Of a stretch of 64,000 bases of DNA, positions 1-12,900 are shown piece by piece; the first letter of the stretch is position 1; each line of letters starts with the position of its first letter. Source of the DNA: JAHRAW01 sp963693025 (lineage in GTDB: Bacteria; Pseudomonadota; Gammaproteobacteria; Arenicellales; Poriferihabitantaceae); the NCBI GenBank assembly GCA_963693025.1, contig OY843749.1, forward strand, positions 1,984,001 to 2,048,000, in the 5' to 3' direction. Both the position numbers and the translations under genes were made by a program. The notes below the pieces were generated by a model that worked only from the letters and a program-made list of their open reading frames with translations, made no database searches and was not told where the DNA came from.

Positions 1-2
1 AC

Positions 3-920
3 GTGGCGCAGACCGTCACCGTCACCGCGGCGGCGGATGACGACTTGGTGGACGCCCCCGCTTCGGTGACTTTCACGCCCGCCAACCTCGGCGGGGTGCC
101 GGAGTTTGACCGCCCCGACGCGCGCGCGTTTGCGCCGTTTGCGGTGCTCATCCGCGACACCGACGAAGGCTCGCTGGTGTTCGACCCGGCGGCGGTTGAG
201 GTGCAGGAAGGCGAGGACGCGATTTATAGCGTGCAACTCGGCAAGCAGCCCGCTGAGGGCACGGTGACGGTGATGCCGCTCAGCGACAACCCCGCGGCGG
301 AAGCGCGCCCGGCGGCGTTGCACTTCACCGCCGGCGACTGGAATGTCGCGCAGTCGGTCACCCTCGTCTCGGTCAGCACCGACGCGGACGGGCGCAATGA
401 AAGCCTCACGATTAGACACACGGTGACGGCGAGCGATGCGAGCGGTTACGCCGGCGTCAGCGGCGATGTGCCCGCCACGATTATCGACCGCGACGAGCGC
501 ACGCTGGTGTTCGCGCCGCCCACGCTGACGGTGCGCGAAGGCGAAAGCGCCGCCTATACCGTGGCGCTCAACACCCCGCCGCTCGGCGATGTGACGGTGC
601 GCGCCGACAGCGCCCCGATGAACCTCGTGACGACGGAGCCCGACACCCTGATCTTCTCCGCCAACAACTGGGCGGCGCCGCAGGAAGTGACGGTGAGCGC
701 CGCCGAAGACGACGCGGACATGATGAACGACGCCTTCACCATCACCCACACCGCTTCCGGTTTTGACTACGACGATGTAGAAACGCTGCTGAACGGCGAA
801 GTGCGCGACAACGAAGTACCGGGCGTCACGGTCGCGCCGGACGCGCTGACACTCGCCGAAAGCGGCGCCCCGCCACCTACACGATGCGCCTCGACTCCGA
901 CCCCGGCGCCGATTTGGTGA
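3..920 (+). CDS. Upstream fragment of giant repeat autotransporter (partial, frameshifted)
   Basis: The reading frame is open at the left window edge, so the true start is outside. It encodes about two and a half Calx-beta/cadherin-like modules of the kind filling the downstream frame, each with the motif EGExAxYTVxL, an NW or DW followed by a Q-[ST/E]-V-T strand, and a closing acidic stretch before xITHT. The coding sense ends near position 867–872: homology to the next frame resumes with ATYTMRLDSDPGADL one frame over, so the last residues of this frame (after LAESGA) are out-of-frame sequence. Seen directly: the two frames join seamlessly if one base, most simply a C in the C4 run at 868–871, is restored. 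Inference: one original gene, broken by a real deletion or by a sequencing error. Confidence 0.8.
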   Translation: MAQTVTVTAAADDDLVDAPASVTFTPANLGGVPEFDRPDARAFAPFAVLIRDTDEGSLVFDPAAVEVQEGEDAIYSVQLGKQPAEGTVTVMPLSDNPAAEARPAALHFTAGDWNVAQSVTLVSVSTDADGRNESLTIRHTVTASDASGYAGVSGDVPATIIDRDERTLVFAPPTLTVREGESAAYTVALNTPPLGDVTVRADSAPMNLVTTEPDTLIFSANNWAAPQEVTVSAAEDDADMMNDAFTITHTASGFDYDDVETLLNGEVRDNEVPGVTVAPDALTLAESGAPPPTRCASTPTPAPIW

Positions 921-3900
921 CGGTGACGCTCACCACCGCCCCGGCGAGCGAGCCGGTTTCACTCACCCATTCGGGCGCCGCCTCCGCCGCCCCCGCCGAT
1001 AGCGCCACCCTGACCTTCGCCACCGGCAACTGGAGCGTGGCGTATGCCATCACCGTCACCGCGGGCGAAGACGACGGCGACACCAGCGACGATTCCGCCA
1101 CGATTAGCCACGCGGTCAGCAGCGCGGGCGCTTACGACGGCATCGCGGTTGCCGATGTGACGCTGTTGATTACCGACGACGATGTGCCCGGCGTGGCGTT
1201 CGCGCCGCGCACGCTGACCGTGGAGGAGGAAGGCGATGCCGGCGTGTATACGGTGGCGCTGACCAGCGAGCCGCTCGGCGGCAGCGTCACGCTCAGCGCA
1301 ACCAGCGTCTCGCCCAACCGGCTCGGCATCGACGCCCCGGCGATGTTGACCTTCAGCGCCGCCGACTGGAGCAGCGCGCAGACTTTCACCGTGCGCGGCG
1401 TCGCCGACAGCGGCGATGGCAACCGCAACCACATGGCGCGCATCACGCACGCGACGACGGGCGCGAACTACGACGGGTATGTGCCCGAAGAAGTGGTGGT
1501 CACGGTCATCGACGACGACGGCAGGCTGACTTTCGCTTCCGGCGAGTCGGTGGACGACCAGACCTACACGATTGGCGAAGCCGTCGACCTGACCCTGCCC
1601 ACCGCCACCGGCGGCGTCGCCCCGCTGAGTTACGCGCTCACGCCCGACCTGAGCGCCGCCATTGCCGGCTTGACCTTTGACGACAACACGCGCACCGTGC
1701 GCGGCGCGCCGGACAGCACGGCGGCGGGGCAAAGCGTGCGCCTCACCTACACCGCCACCGACGACAATGCGCCGCCGGGCAGCGTGGCGCTGACTTTCTC
1801 GGTCACGGTGGAGGAGATGGCTGACATCGTGGTTTCACCGCCCGCGCTCACCGTCGACGAAGGCGGTGGCGGCGCTTACACGGTGCGGCTGGCAACCAAT
1901 CCGGGCGGCGATGTGACGGTCGCGCAGACGCTCCCGCAATCCCTCGCGCAGGCGGGCGTCACCTTCGGGAGCACGGGCGGCGCGACCACGCGCTCGCTGA
2001 TGTTCACCGCCACCGACTGGCAGACGCCGCAGACGGTCAGCGTGTTCGCCGCCGAAGACGGCAACAGCGCCGATGAATCCGGCACGATTATGCTCGCTTC
2101 AACGTCGGGGCAGCCGGCTTATAACGGCTTGTCGGGGCAGATTGCGCTGGCGATTACCGACAGCGACACCGACACCTCGCCGACTTTCACCGACACGGTG
2201 GAAGAGCAGACCTACCTGACCGGCTCGACGGTCGCCCTGACCCTGCCGACCGCCACCGGCAACGGCGAGATTGCCTACGCGCTGGACGCCGGCGCCGTGG
2301 CGGGCTTGAGTTTTGACGCCGCCACGCGCGTATTGGGCGGCATGCCCACGGCGGCGGTGTCGGAGACCACCCTGACCTACACCGCCACCGACGAAGACGG
2401 CGACGCGAGCAGCCTGATGTTCGCCGTCACGGTCAATATCGCGCCGATGGTGCAGATTTCCACCGCCACGCTGACGGTGGACGAGGGCGGCGCGGGCGGC
2501 TACACCATCGCGCTGGCGACCGCGCCGAGCGGCTTGGTGACGGTGACGCCGGGCGTGGGCGGCGTGGTCGGCGAGCACGGCGTCACGCTGACCACCGCCG
2601 CGTTGACCTTTGACGGCAACAACTGGAACACGGCGCAAGCGGTGTCCGTCGCCGCCGCCGAAGATGCGGACACCGCCGACGAGACCGCGACGATTAGCCA
2701 CGCGGTCACTGGCTACGGCGGCGTCACCGCCACCGATGTGGTGGTGACGGTGACCGACAACGACGACCAAGATACGCCGCCGGCGTTCGCCTCCGGCGAG
2801 TCGGTGGACGACCAGACCTACACCGCCGGCGCGCAAATCACCGACCTGACGCTGCCCGAAGCCACCGGCGGCAACGGCGACATCACCTACACGCTGGCGC
2901 CCCTTCCGTCAGGCTTGGTCTTCACCGCCGGCACGCGCACCTTGAGCGGCACGGCGAGCGCGGTGGCGGCGGCGACCACCACCACGCTGACCTACACCGC
3001 CGCCGACGAAGACGGCACCATCGGCGCGAGCGACGAGGACGCGCTGACCTTCACCGTCACCATCAACCCGGCGCCGCCGGCGGTGGTGACCCTGCGGCTT
3101 CAGCCGGATGCGCTGACGGTTGACGAAGCCGCCGCCGCCGTTGCCGGTAGCATCTACACCGTGCGCCTGAGTTCGCAACCGGCGAGCGATGTGACCGTCA
3201 CGCCGAGCATTGCCGCAACCGACCACGACTTGACGCTGACCTTTGACGGCGCGGCATTGCTGGGCGCGGCGCTGACTTTCGTCACCGCCGAGTGGAACGA
3301 CGCGCAGACCGTCACCGTCACCGCCGCCGCCGACGCCGACATAACCGACGACACCGTCACCATCACCCACGCCGCCATCGGCACGAGCGCGAGCATCGCC
3401 GCCGCCGAGGTGGTTGTAACCGTGGACGACACCAGCACGCCGGGCATCACGCTCGACCCCGACGCGCTGACCGTGGCGGAAAACGCCAGCGACACCTACA
3501 CCATCCGGCTGACGACCATTCCGCTCGGCGATGCGACGATTACGCTGACGAACACGGGCGCCGCCCACGCCGGCGTCACGCCCCTCACGCTGACCTTCGC
3601 GCCGGGCAACTGGAATGTTGTGCAGTCGGTTACCGTCTCCGGCATTGAAGACGAAGACGCCGCCGCGCCCGCCGCATTCGAAATCACCCACCGACCGACC
3701 AACTACGGCAGCAACGCGCCGTTCTCGGATGTGGTAACGGTCACCGTCACCGAAACCGACACGCGCGGCGTCACCATTGCCCCGACCGCGCTGCCCGTGG
3801 ATGAAGGCGACAACAACTTCTACACCGTGGCGCTGACGAGCGAGCCGGTCGGCACGGTCGTGGTCACGCCGGACGCGTCGGCGGGAGCCTTTTCCGGCAT

Positions 3901-6900
3901 CACCATCACGCCAACCACCGCGCTGATGTTTGACAGCGGCAACTGGAATACCGCGCAAACCGTGTCCGTCTTCGCCGGCGAAGATAATGGCAACTTCGAC
4001 GACGACACCCTAACCATTACCCACGCGGTCAGCGGCTACGGCAGCGTCACGAGCGCCGCTCATGTGGTGGTCACGGTGGACGACAACGACGCCGCGGTGG
4101 TGACGCCGGCGGTGCTGATTGACCTGCTCACGCTGACGATTGTCGAAGGCGCGATGGACACCTACATCGTCACGCTGACCACCGACCCGAGTGGCGAGGT
4201 GGTGGTGACGCCGACCAGCGACAACCTCGCCGACGTGCCGAGCCCGGATGCGCTGACCTTTGCGGCGGGCGCGTGGAACACGCCGCAGACCGTAACCGTC
4301 ACCACCAACGCCGATGTGTTGGAAGACTTTACCGACGAGAGCGCGCAAATCACCCACACCGTGAGCGGCTACACCGGCGTCACCACCGCCGCGGCGGTCG
4401 CGGTGACGGTGACCGACAACGACACCAACTCCGCGCCGGCTTTCGTCAGCGGCGTGTCGGTGCCTGACCAGTCTTACACCGGTGGCACGCCAATCACCGC
4501 CTTGGTGTTGCCCGAGGTCGACCCCAACGCTGACGGCAACGGCGACATCACCTACACGCTGACGCCCATTCCCGCGGGCTTGGTGTTCACCGACACCACG
4601 CGCACCTTGAGCGGCACGCCGAACGCGGTGTCCACGGCGACCACCACCACGCTGACCTACACCGCCGCCGACAGCGACACCGAAACCGGCGCGGCGGACG
4701 AAGCCAGCCAGACCTTCACCGTGACCGTGAACCCCGCGGCGCCGGTGGTGGTGGTCACCCTGCGGCTTGAGCCGGACGCGCTGACGATTGACGAAGGCGC
4801 CGACGCCGCCACCGCCGGTGTGGGCAGCATCTACACCGTGCGCCTGAGTTCGCAACCGGCGAGCGATGTAACCGTCACGCCGAGCATCGCCGCAACCGAC
4901 CACGACCTGACGCTGACCTTTGACGGCGCGGCGTTGTTGGGCGCGGCGTTGACTTTCGTCACCGCCGAGTGGAACGACGCGCAGACCGTCACCGTGACCG
5001 CCGCCGCCGACCCCGACGTAACCGACGACACCGTCACGATTACCCACGCCGCCACCGGCACGAGCGCGGCCATCGCCGACGCGGAGGTGACCGTGACGGT
5101 AACCGACACCAGCACGCCGGGCATTGCGCTGTTGCCCGCCACGGTGAATGTGGACGAGGGCGCCACCGCCATCTATGGCGTGCGGCTTGACACCATCCCG
5201 GACGGCGGCGATGTGACGGTGATGCTGAGCCTCGCCGGCGGCGCCGCCACCTTCGAGCCCGCCGCTAACCTGACTTTCTCGGACTCCACTTGGAATACGG
5301 CGCAGTCGGTAACCGTCACCGCCACGGAGGACGCCGACGCCACCGCCAACACCGACATCACCATCGCCCACGCGGCATCGGGCGCGGATTACGACGGCGT
5401 TTCCCGCGACTTGACCGTGACGGTGGACGAGACCGACACGCGCGGCGTGATGATTACCCGCACCGCCGGCTTCGGCATTACCGAGGGCGCTTTGGAGACC
5501 TATACCGTGACGCTGACTTCCGAGCCGGACGGCGGCGCTGTGACGGTGACGCCGAGCAGCGATGACGCCGCCGCCACCGTCTCTGCGGCGCTGACCTTCA
5601 TCGGCAGCGACTGGGACGAGGCGCAGACCGTCACCGTCACCGCCATTGAGGACGCGAATAACGACAGTGAGACCGCGACGATTACGCACGCGGTGGACGG
5701 GGCGGATTACGCCGGCGTCGCCGCCAATGATGTCGTGGTCACGGTTACCGACAACGACACACCGGGCGTGACGATTTCCGACACCACGCTGACCGTGGGC
5801 GAGGGCGAAGGCGAGACCTACACCGTGCGGCTGGCGGTCGCGCCGAGCGGCGATGTGACGGTGATGCCGGTGAGCGGCGACACCACCGTCGCCACGGTAT
5901 CAGGGGCGCTGACTTTCAGCGACAGCAACTGGAGCGCCGAGCAGACGGTGACCGTTACCGGCGAACAGGACGATGACGCCGCCGACGAAAGCACGAGCAT
6001 CACGCACGCGGTTTCCGGCGCGGATTACGCGAGCGTCACCGCCGCCGATGTGGCGGTGACGATTGACGACGACGAGAGCGCTTCGGTGATGATTTCCGAT
6101 GCCACGCTGACCGTGGACGAAGGCAGCAGCACCGGCACTTACACCGTGACGCTGACTTCCGAGCCGGTTGGCGGCGATGTGACGGTGACGCCGAGCATCG
6201 CCACCGCCGGCGACTTGACGCTCAGCGGCGCGTTGACCTTCACCGACGGCAACTGGAACACCGCGCAGACGGTCACCCTCACCGTCGCCGAAGACGATGA
6301 TGCGGTTGACGATGCCGTCGTCATCACCCACGCGGCAAGCGGCGCGGACTACGACGGCGCGTCCGCCAACACCAATGTGACGGTGACGATTACCGACGAC
6401 GAGGACGTTGGAATCACGGTTAGCGAGGACATGCTGTCCGTGAACGAAAGCGCGTTTGACACTTACACCGTGGTGCTGACCTCCGCGCCGAGCGTCGGCG
6501 AAGTGACGGTGACACCGGGCAGCGCCGACACCGGCGCGGTCAGCGTCACCGCCGCGTTGGTGTTTGACGCCGCCAACTGGGATACGCCGCAGACGGTGAG
6601 CGTCGGCGGTGTGCCGGATGAGGATGCGGTTGACGAGTCGGTGACGATTAGCAACGCGGTGACGGTGAGCGATGGCTCGTCGGATTACGCCAGCCAAATC
6701 GGAAACGCCGGTGATGTGACGGTAACGGTCGACGACTCCGGCACGGCGGCGGTGACGATTAGCACGCCCACGCTGACCGTTGCCGAAGACGGCGAAGGCA
6801 TCTACACCATCGTGCTGGGCTCCGCGCCGGGTGGCGGCGGTGATGCGACCGTGACGCCGACCAGCGCCGACCCCGCCATCGCCACCGTCTCAAGCGCACT

Positions 6901-9900
6901 CACTTTTAGCGCCGGCAACTGGAACGACATGCAGACGGTCACCGTGCGCGGCGTGGCGGATTCCGACGGCGACGACGACACGGTCAGCATCACGCACGCG
7001 GTGAGCGGTTACGACAACATCAACACCGCCGATGCGGTGGCGGTGACGGTAACCGACATCGACATCATCACCGCCGGCGTCACGCTGTCGCGCAATGCGG
7101 TAACCGTGGCGGAGAACGAAGAAGCGACCTACACCGTGGTCTTGGACACGCAGCCGAGCGGCAATGTGACGGTAACGCCCGCCAGCGCCGCCCCCGCCGT
7201 CGCCACGGTCTCAGGCGCGCTGACTTTCAGCGACAGCAACTGGAGTACGGCGCAGAGCGTCACCATCACCGGCGCCGATGACGGCAATAGCGTCACCGAC
7301 ACCACCAACATCACGCACATGGTGGAGGGCGCGGATTACGCGAGCGTCACCGTTGCCGACGACCCGGTGGTGGTGACCGTGACCGACGACGACACGCCGC
7401 GTGTGGTGCTTTCCGATGCCACGCTGACCGTGAACGAGGGTGAAGACGACACCTACACCGTGCGGCTTGACACGCAACCGAGCGGCGAGGTGACGATTAC
7501 GCCGAGCAGCGATAACGCTTCCGCCACCGTCTCGGGCGCGCTGACTTTCACGACCGCCAACTGGAACGACATGCAGACCGTCACCGTCACCGCCACGGCG
7601 GACGACGACGCCACCGCCAACGCCGGCGCGGTCATTAGCCACACGGCATCCGGCGCGGCGGAATACGACGGACTCACTCCCATCGACAGCGTGACCGTGA
7701 CGGTGGATGAGACCAACACGCGCGGCGTGACTTTGTCGGGGGCGCCGGTGAGCGTTACCGAAGGTTTGAGCGCCGAGTACACCATCGTGCTGACTTCCGC
7801 GCCGGACGGCGGCGATGTGACGGTGACGGCGAGCATTCCCTCGAACACCGACTTGTCGCTCATCTCAAGCGGCGTGCTGACATTCGACGCCAACAACTGG
7901 AACATCGCGCAGCCGGTTAGCCTCACCGCCGCGCACGATGATGACGCGGTTACCGATGACGACATCACCATCACGCACACGGTCGCCGGCGCGGACTACG
8001 GCAGCAACAGCATCACCGCCGCCGATGTGACCGCCACGATTGACGAGGACGACAGCGTCGGGGTGACGGTTAGCCCGCTCACCGTCGCCGTGGACGAGAT
8101 GACCACCGACACTTACACCGTGGCGCTGACCTCCGCGCCGAGTGTCGGCGAAGTGACGGTGACGGCGAGCAGCGCCGACACCGGCGCGGTCGCCATTGAC
8201 ATCAGCACCGTCGCGCTGGTGTTTGACGCCGGCAACTGGAATATGCCGCAGACGATAAGCGTCGGCGGTAGGGATGATGCTGATGCGGATGACGAGTCGG
8301 TTAGGGTTACCAACACGGTGACGGTGAGCGATAGTTCATCGGATTACGACGGCGCAAATGCCGCTAATGTGACGGTCAATGTCACCGACACCGACATGGA
8401 GGAAGTGACGGTTAGCGTCACCACGCTGGCGATTGACGAAGACGGCGACGGCACCTACACCATCGTGCTGACCTCAGCGCCGAGCGGCGGCGGCGATGCG
8501 ACCGTGACGCCGGTCAGCGCCGACACCACCATCGCCACCGTCTCGGGCGCGCTGATCTTTGGTCTCACCAACTGGCAGACGGCGCAAGAAGTCGTCGTAA
8601 CCGGCGTGGCGGACGATGATGTCGACAACGAGATGGTCAGCATCACGCACACCGTGAGCGGTTACACCGCCAGCGCCGGCAATGTAGATGTGACCGTCGC
8701 CGACACTTCGGTTCGCGGGGTGACGGTGCCGATGTCGGTGAGCGTGACCGAAGGCACACCCGGCACCTACGAAGTGGTCTTGACCACGCAACCGACCGGC
8801 AATGTGACGGTGACGCCGGCCAGCGACGATGACGACATCGCCACCGTTTCAGGCGCGTTGACCTTCAGCGCCGGCAACTGGGATACGGCGCAGAACATCA
8901 CCGTCACCGGCACGCAAGACGCGGACAGCGCCGACGAAAGCGTCAGCATCACGCACGCGGTCACCGGTGCGGATTACGAAAGCAACAACGTGACCGCCGC
9001 CAATGTGGCGGTAACGGTGAACGACGACGAGACCGCCGGCGTGATGATTTCCACCGCCACGCTTGCCGTAGGCGAAGGTGGCAACAACACCTACACCGTG
9101 GAGTTGACCACGCCGCCGACGGGTCCTGTCGCCGTTGTGTTGATGATTGACAACAGCGATGTGACCGCCGACGCCACCACGCTCAACTTCACCGTGAGCA
9201 ACTGGAACACCGAGCAGACGGTCACCATCAGCGCCGGCGAAGACGATGACGGCAACGACGACATCGCGAGTATCACGCACACGGTCAGCGGCGGCGGCTA
9301 CGATGGCGCGAGCATCACCAACGCCGTCGTCACCGTCACCGTGACCGACAACGACCCGCTCGGCATTATGCTATCGGCGACCACCTTGTCTGTGGGCGAA
9401 AACGGCACCGCTAACTACACCGTGGAGTTGGCTACCGAGCCCGATGGCAATGTGACGATTACGCCGACGAGCGCCGACCCCGCCGCCGCCACCGTCTCAG
9501 CCGCGCTGACTTTCACCGATAGCAACTGGAACACGGCACAGCAAGTCGATGTGACCGGCGTGGCGGATGACGACGCCACCAACGAAAGCGTTAACATCAC
9601 CCACGCGGCAAGCGGCTCAGCCGACTACGCCGCCGTCGACCTGACCGGCGCGCTCGTGGCGGTCACGGTCACCGACAACAACACGCGCGGCGTGACTTTG
9701 TCCGGGGTTGTTCCGGTAACCGTCGCCGAAGGCGCGACCGCCAACTACGGCGTGGTCTTGGACACGCAACCGACCGGCGATGTGATGGTGACGCCAACCA
9801 GCGACACCCCCGCGGTCGCCACCGTCTCAGCCGCGCTGGTCTTCGGTCCATCCAACTGGAACACGGTGCAGAACATCGTCGTCACCGGCGTTGAGGATGC

Positions 9901-12900
9901 CAACACCGAAACCGACAGCGCCAGCATCACGCACGCGGTCACCGGCGCGGATTACGCCAGCGTCACCCTCGCCAACGTGGCGGTAACCGTGACCGACAAC
10001 GACATGCCGAGCGTGACGATTTCCACCGCCACGCTGACCATCGGCGAAGGCACAAGCAGCGGCGCCGACAACACCTATAACGTTCGCTTGAACACGCAAC
10101 CGAGCGGCGCTGTCGTCGTCACGCTGAGTAGCGACAACCGCGATGTGACAACCAATGCCACCGCGCTGACCTTCACCACCACCAACTGGAACATGCCGCA
10201 GGATGTCGTCGTGAGCGCCGCCCATGATGCCGATGCCGGCGACGACACCGCCGTCATCACGCACTCGGTCAGCGGGGGCGGCTACGATGGCGTCACCATC
10301 AGCAACAACCCGGTCGTCGTCACCGTCACCGACGACGAGACCGCCGGCGTGACGATTACCCCGCTCATGCTGGCGACGGACGAAGGCACGAGTGGCGGCG
10401 CGAGCAACACCTACACGGTGGTTTTGGATACGCAGCCGAGCGGCGCTGTCGCGGTCGCGCTGAGTAGCGACAACAGCGATGTGCGCGTCAACCGCACCAC
10501 GCTGAACTTCACCGCCGGCAACTGGAACATAGCGCAGCCAGTCATCATCACCGCCGCCGAAGATGGCGATTCCACCGACGACAGCGCCGCCATCACCCAC
10601 ACGGCAACCGGCGCGGCGGAATACGCTGGCATCGATATCGACCCGGTGGTGGTCACCGTCACCGACAACGACACGCCCGCCGTCATCCTTTCCCAAACGA
10701 CGCCCGTTGCGTTGGGCGAAGGCGAGATTCGTGAGTACACCGTGGTGCTGAGAACCGAGCCCACCGGCAGTGTGATGGTCACGGTGACCAGCAGCGACCC
10801 CGCCGCCGTCACCGTCTCGCCGAGTCCGCTGACTTTCACCACCGACAACTGGGACACGCCGCAGCGGGTCGTCATCACCGCCGTGCAGGATGACGACGGC
10901 ACAAACGCGACCGTCAACATCACGCACGCGGTCACCGGCTACGGCAGCATCACCTCCGCCGCCGCCGACCCGATTGTCGTCACCGTCACCGACGACGACC
11001 GACCGGGCGTTGGGATTGAGATGCCCGCCGACCGCACTGTGGCGGCGGGCGAGACGCTGAGGTATCCGGTGCGGTTGAACACGCGACCGAGCGGGGAGGT
11101 GGTGATTGCGGTGAGCATAGAGCATCCGTCCACGTCCGTCACCAGCGCCCGCACCACCGAGTTGGCGGTGACCACCCATGTCCCACCGATCAGGCTGACT
11201 TTCACGCCCGCCAACTGGAATGTGCCGCAGACGGTCACTTATACCCCGACGGCTGACGACCCGCCGGGCGTGTACACTTTTACCCACAGCGTCGTCAGCG
11301 GCGACTACGCCATTGATGAACCCGTGGTGTTGAGAATCGACGTGCCGACTCCGATGGTGGTGATTAGCACGACCCGCGTGCGTCTTACCGAAAACATCAC
11401 CGACACCTACTACACCATCGTGCTGGACTCGGCGCCGGGCGCGAATGTGGTAGTGACGCCGGACAGCGACACCGACGCCGTGAGCGTCACCCCCGCCGGC
11501 GGGCTGACCTTCACCACCGGCAACTGGAACACCGCGCAGACCGTCAACGTCACCGGCAACGCGCGCGCGACCATCCGCCACAGAGTCGCCGGCACCGGCA
11601 ACTACACCGGCGTCACCGCCGCGGACGTCCGGGTCATCTTCGGTGACGCCGAGGCGATGGATGCGCTCAACGATGTCATCCTGCCGGAAGTCGCGCATGT
11701 GATGGTCGGGAATCACATCAACGCGATTACCCACCGCATCACGCAGGCGCGCACCCCGACTGCTCGCGCAGGCACCGGCTTGCGCGCCAACCTCGGCGGG
11801 CATTCCACGCTGGAGGAGTTAGCGGCGACGCACGCGCAGACGATGGTGGACGACGACTTTGATACCAAGACGCTGCTCGGCGACTCGGACTTTGCGATGC
11901 CTTTGAACGCCGATGGCGTAGGCGGGTTGGGCGGCGCAAACCTCGCGCTGTGGGGTAGCGGCGACTACCGCAACATCGGCGGCGACAGCAACAACGTCGA
12001 CTGGGACGGCTCGCTGTTCAGCGCGCACCTCGGCGTGGATGCTTACCTAAGCCCCGACTTGCTGGCGGGCGTGATGTTGGCGTGGAGCGAAGCGGATTTG
12101 GAATACACCAACACCACCACCGCCACCGCCACCACCGGCGACTACGAATTGGACATGACCAGCCTCCACCCGTATGTCGGCTGGCAAGCGCCGGATGGCC
12201 GCTTGGACATGTGGGCGACCGCCGGCTACGGCAGCGGCGAGTTGAAAATCACCGAAGTCAACGACGACTCGGCAACCGCAGACGCGACCCTGCAGACCCT
12301 CGGCGCCGGCGGCAGCGCCCGCCTGCTGGCAAGCCGCGACACCGAGTTGCGCCTAAAAGGCGAAGTCCAAGCGACGCGACTGGAAGTGGAGCAAGGCAAA
12401 GACGACGCCTTCAACGAAATGGAAGTAAGCGCCACCCAAACGCGCCTGGCGCTAGAAGCCACCCGCACCCTAACCGCCCCCAACGGCGCGCAACTGCTCC
12501 CGTCGCTTGAACTCGGAATGCGCTACGACGGCGGAGACGGCGCAACCGGCAACGGCTTGGAAGTAGGCGCGGGTCTCCGCTATCACAACGCCGCCCGCGG
12601 CTTGACTTTGGAGACCCGCATGCGCGCGTTGCTAAGCCATAGCGGCGACACCAAAGACCAAGGGCTAAGCGCCACCCTGAACTTAACTCCCGGCGCCGAC
12701 CGGCAAGGTTTGTCGTTGACTCTGACACCGGCGTACGGCAACGCTGCCAGCGGTGTGCAAAATGTGTGGGACAAAGGCGTGCCAACCACCGACACCGACT
12801 CTGACTTGAATGCTCGGATGAGTGTGGAAGTAGGCTATGGCTTTGCAGGCTTTGCTGATGGATTACTGACGCCATACAGCGAAATGACTTTCGACGACAG

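Noticed and set aside
959..11803. Many long minus-strand open frames under the giant adhesin (for example 959–1732, 4010–5689, 9827–11803)
   Set aside because: They are Arg/Gly/His-rich low-complexity translations antisense to a GC-rich repetitive gene and match no family.
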